Position numbers and translations under genes: made by a program
Shown here: piece by piece, positions 32,574 through 38,448 of the stretch
Position numbering within the stretch: position 1 is the stretch's first letter
How the letters are laid out: every line of letters begins with the position of its first letter
NCBI GenBank assembly: GCA_937952245.1
Contig: CALFYS010000148.1
Location: 1-38,448 of the forward strand
Length of the DNA: 38,448 nucleotides
Reading direction: 5' to 3'
From: an uncultured Alphaproteobacteria bacterium
GTDB lineage: Bacteria > Pseudomonadota > Alphaproteobacteria > Puniceispirillales > UBA1172
Notes under the pieces: generated by a model
The model's database searches: none
The model's input: only the letters and a program-made list of their open reading frames with translations
Told to the model about the DNA's origin: nothing

Positions 32574-34649
32574 TTAACCGCGGCGACGGCGACCACGGCG
32601 GCGCGCGCTTGACGGGTCATCAAGGCTTGGCTCACCAATACCCAATGTCCGTTCCGGCAGGCTGACCGCTTCTGACAAGCGTTCATAAGGGTCGGTCTTA
32701 TGCGGGATCGCCATGGCTTTAACGAAATGGTCTTGGAAAGACGGTTCAATCGCGGTTTCAATTTTTTCAATATCGCGGACGATATTTTCAACGCGGTTGC
32801 GCTCACCTTTATTCAACAGACAAATCCGCGCGCCAGCGCCAGCGGAATTCCCCGCCGCTTTAACACGGTCGAACAAACAATCAGGGATCATGCCCAGAAC
32901 CATGGCGTATTTCGGTTCAATATGGGTGCCGAATGCCCCGGCCAGCACAACGTTATCCACGCGTTCAATATTTAACTTATCCATCAATAAGCGGAAGCCC
33001 GCGTAAAGGGCAGCTTTCGCCAATTGGATGGCGCGAACATCATTCTGCGTGACCGTCACGTTATCAGAAACACGGTATTTAAACGTCCGGCCATCTTCTT
33101 CGATACGCGGTGATACAGCGGCTTTCTTGCCATCAACTTCACCATCTTCGGTGATGATGCCCGCCAGATACATTTCACCCAGCACTTCGATAATGCCTGA
33201 CCCGCAAATCCCTGTGATGCCGGTTGAGGCCACCGCGTCATCAAAGCCGTCTTCATCCGACCATTGCTCAACGCCAATAACGCGATAGCGCGGCTCAAGC
33301 GTTTCAGGATTAATCCGTATGCGTTCAATCGCGCCCGGGGCGGCACGCTGGCCGCTGGAGATTTGCGCCCCTTCAAAGGCAGGGCCAGTGGGGGATGATG
33401 CCGCCAGCAGGCGATCCGCGTTGCCGCAAATGATTTCAGCATTCGTGCCGACATCAACCACCAAGGTCATTTCATCAGAAGACCCCGGGCTTTCGGCCAG
33501 CGCCACCGCCGCCGCGTCCGCGCCGACATGACCCGCGATACACGGCAGGATATAAACCCGCGCCCCAGGGTGAATTTCAAGATCAAGTTCTTTGGCGGTT
33601 GTATCAAAACTTTCATCCATGGCCAGCGCAAATGGCGCGCCGCCCAATTCAATCGGATCAATCCCCAAGACAAGGTGATGCATGACCGGATTGCCAACCA
33701 ATACAACTTCGATAATGTCATCAACCGGCAGGTCAGCCTGTTTTGCCGCGCCTTCCAATAGCGATTGCAGGCCAGCACGGACCGCTTCCGTCATTTCATC
33801 GGCACCGCCTTCATTCATGAAACCGTAGGAAACACGGCTCATCAAATCTTCACCAAAGCGGATTTGCGGGTTCATCGCCCCTGAAGACGCCAGAACAGCA
33901 CCGGAGTTCATATCACAAAGATGGGCAGACATGGTGGTTGAGCCAATATCAATCGCCGCCCCAAGGATCATTTCCTTCAGCCCCGGCCACACGCCGATGA
34001 TGCGATTGCCGCCCCGCAAGGCAACGGTGATTTGCCATTTGCCTTTCCGAAGGGTGGTTTGCAAAGCGCGCATGACATGAAGGTCGGCTGTAATTTCACC
34101 ATCAACACGATCCGGCCATTGTTCATTAAGGGCTTCGACAACACGGCGCAAATCCCCTGATGGTTCATGCATATCCGGTTCACGTACCTCGATAAAACAA
34201 AGCCGTGTTGGGGCATCAACTTCAATCACGCGATCATCGGCGGCTTTACGGATAACCTGATCATGCACTTGGCTTTCCGCCGGCACATCAATCACGACAT
34301 CTGATTTCAAACACGCTTGGCAAGACAGACGGCGACCATCGGCAAGACCACGCTTTTCAGCATAGCGATCTTCGACCTTTGAGCGTTCCGTGACAGAATC
34401 TTGGGAGGATTGAATCCCATGTTTGGCGAAATCACCTTCACCAATATTGACCTGACAACGGCCACACATGGCGCGGCCACCACAAACACTATCAATATCA
34501 ACCCCTAGACTGCGGGCCGCCTGAAGCACGGTTGTGCCTTTCGCCACCTGACCCTGACGCCCTGAAGGGGTAAAGACAATATGAATTGATTCAGATGAAT
34601 CGTCATCAATCTTAACGTCATTATCCTTAACGTCTGGGTTGGTGGTCAT
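32574..34649 (-). CDS. Corrinoid-protein reductive activator with N-terminal [2Fe-2S] and ASKHA (DUF4445) domains
   Basis: A 691-residue protein of the RACE family, which reduces oxidised Co(II) corrinoid proteins to the active Co(I) state at the cost of ATP. The N-terminal ferredoxin-like domain has Cys56, Cys62, Cys65 and Cys110 in the [2Fe-2S] pattern, with Cys113 nearby. The ASKHA part has the phosphate motifs AAIDIGSTTMSAHL, VVDVGTNAEI and AGAFGTHIEP. The N-terminus is acidic, and the C-terminus ends in seven arginines within nine residues. It is the last gene of the corrinoid operon. This domain plan is that of RACo-type [2Fe-2S] activators, not of RamA, which carries C-terminal [4Fe-4S] clusters. 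Function is inferred from family and context. Confidence 0.88.
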   Translation of the reverse strand: MTTNPDVKDNDVKIDDDSSESIHIVFTPSGRQGQVAKGTTVLQAARSLGVDIDSVCGGRAMCGRCQVNIGEGDFAKHGIQSSQDSVTERSKVEDRYAEKRGLADGRRLSCQACLKSDVVIDVPAESQVHDQVIRKAADDRVIEVDAPTRLCFIEVREPDMHEPSGDLRRVVEALNEQWPDRVDGEITADLHVMRALQTTLRKGKWQITVALRGGNRIIGVWPGLKEMILGAAIDIGSTTMSAHLCDMNSGAVLASSGAMNPQIRFGEDLMSRVSYGFMNEGGADEMTEAVRAGLQSLLEGAAKQADLPVDDIIEVVLVGNPVMHHLVLGIDPIELGGAPFALAMDESFDTTAKELDLEIHPGARVYILPCIAGHVGADAAAVALAESPGSSDEMTLVVDVGTNAEIICGNADRLLAASSPTGPAFEGAQISSGQRAAPGAIERIRINPETLEPRYRVIGVEQWSDEDGFDDAVASTGITGICGSGIIEVLGEMYLAGIITEDGEVDGKKAAVSPRIEEDGRTFKYRVSDNVTVTQNDVRAIQLAKAALYAGFRLLMDKLNIERVDNVVLAGAFGTHIEPKYAMVLGMIPDCLFDRVKAAGNSAGAGARICLLNKGERNRVENIVRDIEKIETAIEPSFQDHFVKAMAIPHKTDPYERLSEAVSLPERTLGIGEPSLDDPSSARRRGRRRRG

Positions 34650-34739
34650 CGGCGTTATCCCCTTAGCTTCATATGGTCGTCTTCATATGGTTGTTATCGT
34701 TATTTGTTTTTATTCCGATCAGGATTCCTAAAGATGATC

Positions 34740-35636
34740 CTAAGCGCGGCGGCGACGGGTTTGGCGACGACCGCCTTCTGCACCCTCGGCCACAGGCTCA
34801 CGGTATTTGGAAATCCAGCGGCGGCATTCAGGGTCAGTCCCCATCATCACATCCGCGCCCATAATGGCAGACATTTCTTCTGTATGCAGCGGGTTCATAA
34901 TAGCAGAGGTCATGCCCGCGCCAACAGCCATGGATAAGAACGCGGCGTTCATGCCATGACGGTTCGGCAGACCAAATGAAATGTTGGACGCGCCGCACGT
35001 GGTGTTGACCTTCAATTCATCGCGCAGACGGCGGATCAGATCAAGGGCAGAACGACCAGCAAGGTTAATCGCCCCCACCGGCATGATCAGCGGGTCAACG
35101 ACCACGTCTTCTCTTGGGATGCCGTAATCTTCGGCGCGTTCAACAATTTTCTTGGCAACGTCATAACGAACATTCGGGTCTTCTGAAATGCCGGTTTCGT
35201 CATTGGAAATCGCCACAACAGCCGCGCCGTATTTTTTAACCAATGGCAGAACAACTTCAAGGCGTTCTTCTTCACCGGTGACAGAGTTGACCAAAGGCTT
35301 ACCTTTATAGACCGCAAGACCCGCTTCCAAGGCTTCCACCACGGATGAGTCAATCGCCAGCGGCACATCGACCGTGTCTTGCACCAGCTGAATACATTCC
35401 GCCAAAATCTTGGGCTCATCCGCCATGGGGATACCGGCGTTCACGTCCAGCATAGTCGCGCCAGCTTGCACCTGCGCCAAAGCATCAGAAACAACACGGC
35501 TGTAATCACCTTCGGCCATTTCCGCGGCCAAGAGTTTACGGCCTGTGGGGTTGATCCGCTCACCGATAATGCAGAATGGCTGTTCAAAACCGATGGTGAT
35601 CTCTTGCTTTTCAGATGAGATAAGTGTTTTGGTCAT
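34740..35636 (-). CDS. Methyltetrahydrofolate:corrinoid methyltransferase (pterin-binding domain)
   Basis: A 298-residue TIM-barrel protein of the pterin-binding family, like AcsE/MtgA-type methyltransferases and the folate domain of MetH. Signatures: FCIIGERINPTGRK, GATMLDVNAGIP, PLAIDSSVVEALEAGL, LVNSVTGEEERL and NTTCGASNISFGLPNR. It exchanges the methyl group between a corrinoid protein and tetrahydrofolate; here the likely direction is methyl-corrinoid to THF. The C-terminus ends in an arginine-rich tail (GGRRQTRRRRA) past the usual domain end. It lies between the MetF-like gene and the activator, about 60 and 90 bp apart. It could in principle work in the opposite direction. Confidence 0.9.
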   Translation of the reverse strand: MTKTLISSEKQEITIGFEQPFCIIGERINPTGRKLLAAEMAEGDYSRVVSDALAQVQAGATMLDVNAGIPMADEPKILAECIQLVQDTVDVPLAIDSSVVEALEAGLAVYKGKPLVNSVTGEEERLEVVLPLVKKYGAAVVAISNDETGISEDPNVRYDVAKKIVERAEDYGIPREDVVVDPLIMPVGAINLAGRSALDLIRRLRDELKVNTTCGASNISFGLPNRHGMNAAFLSMAVGAGMTSAIMNPLHTEEMSAIMGADVMMGTDPECRRWISKYREPVAEGAEGGRRQTRRRRA

Positions 35637-35695
35637 AATTCAATTCCTTATGCGTAACTTGTGACCGCCCCATCATGGGCATCACAGATGGGGGA

Positions 35696-36598
35696 TTATG
35701 CGCTTTCGTTGACGCTGAACCCGCCTTTTGGCAGGAGGTTAAAATCACCTTCAGCAACACCGGTGGCCCAACGTGATGTCCGGGCAAAACCGCCAAAGGG
35801 GTAGTAATGGAAATGCTTCAAATTGCTTTCAGGATCAGCCGCCATGGCTTCAGAAAGGCCAGCGATCAGAAGATGCGGGGACTGAACGGTCAGCAGTTTT
35901 GAAACATTAGCCGCTTGCTTGGCGATCATCCGCATGGATGGGCCAATGCCTGAAATCTGGGCAAAGCGGAACAATGTTTTGATGGTGGCCGGGCCCGGAA
36001 TTCCAATACGGATTGGCAATTTATTGCCAGCCTTGCGGGTGGCTTCTTCCCATTTCACCACGGATACAGGGTCGAAACAAAACTGAGTTTCAATGTAAAG
36101 ATCAAGCCCTTCTTTCTGAGCGAAATCGTTCTTCCAGCCCATCGCATGGGCGATTTCATCATCGGAAATATCAGGGCTGCCTTCTGGGTGGCCGGAAACA
36201 CCGATGGATGTAATGCCATATTTTTGCAAAACACCTGTCGCCAGCACCTGCATGCTGTCTGAAAATTCACCAACAGGGTTATCAACACCGCCGCCAATGA
36301 CCAGCACTTCATTAACATTAGCGCGGTTGGTCATATCCTTGACCAGATCATCCAGCTGTTCTTTTGACTGAAGCGAACGTGCCGCGATATGCGGAACAGG
36401 GTTCATGCCGTCTTCGCGCAAGCGCACGGCGACATCAACCGTATCTTTCGGGTCTGTACCGGGCAGAAAGGTGACGTTAACCGTTGTGCCTTCCGCCAGA
36501 ACCTCGGCGAAGCTTTCAATTTTACCCGCGCCAGGAGGCGTGACTTCAATTGACCAGTTTTGTCCAGCGGTCTTAATCGCATCAGTAAGGGATGTCAT
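35696..36598 (-). CDS. MetF-like methylenetetrahydrofolate reductase family protein
   Basis: A 300-residue FAD barrel protein of the methylenetetrahydrofolate reductase family. ATG 36598 is chosen because GGAGA lies just upstream; ATG 36640 has none. It keeps Glu18 (WSIEVTPP), VPHIAARS, GVSGHPEGSPDIS and IETQFCFDP, matching FEFFPP, the PHLT strand, YPEGHP and TQFFFD of MetF. The canonical RGD loop is replaced by GGGVDNPVG (residues 102-110), so the family is divergent. In this operon the likely role is oxidation of methyl-THF to methylene-THF, the reverse of the usual biosynthetic direction. That direction is an inference from context. Confidence 0.82.
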   Translation of the reverse strand: MTSLTDAIKTAGQNWSIEVTPPGAGKIESFAEVLAEGTTVNVTFLPGTDPKDTVDVAVRLREDGMNPVPHIAARSLQSKEQLDDLVKDMTNRANVNEVLVIGGGVDNPVGEFSDSMQVLATGVLQKYGITSIGVSGHPEGSPDISDDEIAHAMGWKNDFAQKEGLDLYIETQFCFDPVSVVKWEEATRKAGNKLPIRIGIPGPATIKTLFRFAQISGIGPSMRMIAKQAANVSKLLTVQSPHLLIAGLSEAMAADPESNLKHFHYYPFGGFARTSRWATGVAEGDFNLLPKGGFSVNESA

Positions 36599-36708
36599 GG
36601 CAGTCTCCAAAAAAAAGTAAATCACACTCGCCCGAAGCAATGGTTTTGACTTGCCTTATCTCGGCAAACAGTCTTCAGTTTACGACAGATCGCGTTTTAA
36701 CTGATCGT

Positions 36709-37041
36709 TTATGAATTGGGGCTGTGGCCACCGTTAGCAACAAGACCGGCTAATTTTTCTTTGTCGAATTCAGCGTCAAGTTCTTCAGCACGGGCAGAGG
36801 CCGCCGCTTGCAACGCGTCATCCTCCAGACCGCTCCCTAAATCAACAGGGTCGGACTTGCGCCATTCGGCCAGATAATCATCGGTGCTGTCAGCGTTATC
36901 ACGCATCGCGGCTTCGTCAATCGCCAGCGCAAACCGCCGCGGCATTTCAATTTTTGCCTGTTTGCGGTTGCGGCCGCGACCTTCTTCGGCCACGACCTGC
37001 GCTGGAATATCCCGCCAGAAAATAACGGTTAGATTGGCCAC
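36709..37041 (-). CDS. Small protein of the 'virulence factor' conserved-domain family (uncharacterised)
   Basis: A 110-residue protein beginning with GTG 37039-37041, which overlaps the TAG stop of the corrinoid gene by one base, so the two are translationally coupled. The N-terminus MANLTVIFWRDIPAQVVAEE and the basic stretch EGRGRNRKQAKIEMPRRFAL match my memory of a short alphaproteobacterial family annotated as 'virulence factor'; the C-terminal half is acidic (EELDAEFDKEK). No enzymatic motif, cysteine pair or membrane segment is visible. The position between the corrinoid protein and the MetF-like gene argues for a role in methyl-group transfer or corrinoid handling, not virulence. The function is unknown. 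Confidence 0.75.
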   Translation of the reverse strand: MANLTVIFWRDIPAQVVAEEGRGRNRKQAKIEMPRRFALAIDEAAMRDNADSTDDYLAEWRKSDPVDLGSGLEDDALQAAASARAEELDAEFDKEKLAGLVANGGHSPNS

Positions 37042-37733
37042 TATTCTGCTGCCGTGCGATCAGCAACCATGGTCTTTGCTGTTTCAACAGCGACCGCGGC
37101 ATCACGACAATAAGCATCCGCCCCGATTGAATCCGCAAAGGCTTCATTCAATGGCGCGCCGCCAACCAGCACGATGTAATCATCACGCAGGCCTTTTTCG
37201 ACCAAAGCGTCAATGACGACCTTCATGTAAGGCATGGTGGTGGTCAACAGTGCCGACATCCCCAGAATGTCAGGCTTGTGTTCTTCCAAAGCTTCCAGAT
37301 AGTTTTCAACAGGGTTGTTGATGCCGATGTCGATGACTTCAAACCCTGCGCCTTCCATCATCATGGAAACAAGGTTTTTACCAATATCGTGAATGTCACC
37401 CTTAACGGTGCCGATCACCATCTTACCCTGCTGTGGAGCGCCGGTTTCAGCCAAGAGCGGGCGAAGAATTGTCATCCCTGCTTTCATGGCATTAGCCGCC
37501 ATCAACACTTCTGGCACAAACAAAATGCCATCGCGGAAGTCGATCCCCACAATGGTCATGCCTTCAACCAAAGCATCAGTCAGGACGCGATAAGGAGCCC
37601 ATCCACGTTCCAGAAAAATATTAACCGCTTCAACAACTTCTTCCTGAAGACCGTCATAAAGGTCATCGTGGATCTGTTGCACCAACTCGTCATCATCGAG
37701 TTCAGATAGGATGATATCGTCTTCGTCAGCCAT
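37041..37733 (-). CDS. Cobalamin-binding corrinoid protein (MtbC/MtgC-like)
   Basis: A 230-residue methyl carrier. The N-terminal helical cap domain (about residues 10-95) is followed by a B12-binding Rossmann domain. Its motif GTVKGDIHDIGKN contains D113-x-H115-x-x-G118, with His115 as the lower cobalt ligand, then SALLTTT (from 160) and GGAPLNEAFA (from 191). ATG 37733 is chosen over 37751 because GGGAG lies 6 bp upstream. The first 32 residues hold 14 acidic and no Lys or Arg residues, which is unusually acidic. It heads the operon and should accept the methyl group from the MttB-like enzyme and donate it to the THF methyltransferase. A candidate promoter lies just upstream. Confidence 0.93.
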   Translation of the reverse strand: MADEDDIILSELDDDELVQQIHDDLYDGLQEEVVEAVNIFLERGWAPYRVLTDALVEGMTIVGIDFRDGILFVPEVLMAANAMKAGMTILRPLLAETGAPQQGKMVIGTVKGDIHDIGKNLVSMMMEGAGFEVIDIGINNPVENYLEALEEHKPDILGMSALLTTTMPYMKVVIDALVEKGLRDDYIVLVGGAPLNEAFADSIGADAYCRDAAVAVETAKTMVADRTAAE

Positions 37734-37756
37734 GGCGTACTCCCATTTCATTGCTT

Positions 37757-37786
37757 GCGATATGTGTCAAATAGAATCGCTGTCAA
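37757..37786 (-). promoter_or_regulatory. Candidate promoter of the corrinoid operon
   Basis: On the minus strand TTGACA (complement of 37781-37786) is a perfect -35, followed after 18 bp by TATCGC (complement of 37757-37762), a weak -10. Transcription would begin about 15-20 bp before the corrinoid gene. No cobalamin riboswitch consensus is evident upstream. Confidence 0.35.
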
Positions 37787-37923
37787 TAATTTGCGCTCAA
37801 CACCGCCCTGTCGATACTATTGCCGCGACAAAAATTATCTTGAAGGCGGCATTTATGTCGTTTGCAAAGGGAGAATTCACGATTGCTGTAATAGGCAATC
37901 TTATAGGGTGGATGGTGACGGGC

Positions 37924-38448
37924 TTATTCCGGCGCTTGATGGCGCGACAGGAAAATGGCAATCGCCACGCCAAACACCAATGAAATGCCGGTTAAGCCAA
38001 AGACTTTAAACGTCACCCACGCGTCGGTTGAAAGGCTGCGCCACGCGATTTCATTGGCCAAGGCGATCGACCCAAACATCGCCACCCAAAGCCATGTCAA
38101 TTGCCGCCAAGCGTGGTCAGGCAATTGCAATTGCATCTGATCCCCCAGAATGGCTTTCAATGGATTGCGGCCAATCACCTGACCAAAAATCAACCCCGCC
38201 GCGATGATCAAACTGACCACCGTCGGCTTAACCTTAATAAAAGTTTCATCCTGAAAAATCAGGGTTAAGGCCCCGAAAAACACCACCGCCGCGCAACCAA
38301 ATGCCAGAATTTTCGGGATGGTGCGGGTCTTGACCCATGAATAGGCCAGTGAGACCACCGTCGCCAGCACCAACACCGCCGTGCCGTAATAAATCCCGTA
38401 AAAAGAATTGACCACAAAGAATAAAATCAGCGGGCCGTATTCCAAGGC
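37924..38448 (-). CDS. yciB: YciB/IspZ family inner membrane protein (5' end cut)
   Basis: At least 174 residues of an intracellular septation family protein with about five membrane segments. The open frame continues past the right edge: the visible start reads ALEYGPLILFFVVNS, which corresponds to residues about 8-20 of complete homologues, so only a few N-terminal residues are missing. NPLKAILGDQMQLQLPDHAW followed by RQLTWLWVAMF is the family signature, and it ends with a Ile/Phe-rich helix. YciB proteins are needed for normal cell-envelope properties in E. coli. The gene stands apart from the corrinoid operon, with about 190 bp between them. Confidence 0.93.
   Translation of the reverse strand, partial: ALEYGPLILFFVVNSFYGIYYGTAVLVLATVVSLAYSWVKTRTIPKILAFGCAAVVFFGALTLIFQDETFIKVKPTVVSLIIAAGLIFGQVIGRNPLKAILGDQMQLQLPDHAWRQLTWLWVAMFGSIALANEIAWRSLSTDAWVTFKVFGLTGISLVFGVAIAIFLSRHQAPE

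Noticed and set aside
36709..37041. A virulence role for the 110-residue protein
   Set aside because: The family label is not supported by anything in the sequence; its operon context is metabolic.
37711..37983. 90-codon plus-strand frame between the corrinoid gene and yciB
   Set aside because: It overlaps the start of the corrinoid gene and the end of yciB on the opposite strand, has no ribosome site, and its translation has no recognisable domain.
1..38448. tRNA, rRNA, CRISPR array, insertion sequence or prophage
   Set aside because: Visual scan of the gaps found no tRNA-like cloverleaf, no regular spacer array, and no transposase or integrase motif in the open frames.

Overview
The window looks like a chromosomal segment of an aerobic alphaproteobacterium, probably a marine heterotroph. 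Supporting signs are roughly half G+C by eye, tight operons, an RpoH with the RpoH-box, a CarD/CdnL regulator, a seven-iron FdxA, a system I cytochrome c maturation cluster, a Suv3-like helicase and a complete methylamine/betaine demethylation gene set. A SAR116/Puniceispirillum-like source is a guess from gene content only. No rRNA, tRNA, CRISPR array, transposase or prophage was recognised.

Layout. 1-1151: nearly complete M20 amidohydrolase (minus). 1450-6789: soxBDAG sarcosine oxidase operon (plus), ending in a bidirectional terminator. 6883-10925: an operon (minus) with a dimethylglycine dehydrogenase-like FAD/GcvT protein followed by a non-pyrrolysine MttB-superfamily methyltransferase. 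11127-14611: pdxH (minus), a glycine-zipper envelope protein, fabI and aroC (plus). 14621-21718: tlyA, dxs, ispA, xseB, an XRE regulator, a proline iminopeptidase, rpoH and carD (all minus). 22012-22407: fdxA with an unusual 14-bp tandem repeat over its stop codon. 22628-23324: a VapBC-type toxin-antitoxin module behind an 18-bp perfect palindrome. 23347-29341: S4 RNA-binding protein, Suv3-like helicase and acnB (minus). 29686-32540: ccmABCDE (plus). 32574-37733: a corrinoid methyl-transfer operon (minus): corrinoid protein, small 'virulence factor' family protein, MetF-like protein, methyltetrahydrofolate:corrinoid methyltransferase and a [2Fe-2S]/ASKHA corrinoid activator. 37924-38448: yciB, cut by the right edge.

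How the genes fit together. The most interesting content is a catabolic route split between the two ends of the window. Inferred route: an MttB-like enzyme moves one methyl group from a quaternary amine, most likely glycine betaine, to the corrinoid protein. The pterin-domain methyltransferase passes it to tetrahydrofolate, the MetF-like protein oxidises methyl-THF to methylene-THF, and the ASKHA protein re-reduces the corrinoid when it oxidises. The dimethylglycine formed is demethylated by the FAD/GcvT enzyme to sarcosine, and SoxBDAG converts sarcosine to glycine. All three methyl groups would reach the folate C1 pool. Three of the corrinoid-handling partners carry arginine-rich tails while the corrinoid protein begins with a very acidic segment, which suggests a docking system. 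The 110-residue protein inside the corrinoid operon is an uncharacterised candidate component.
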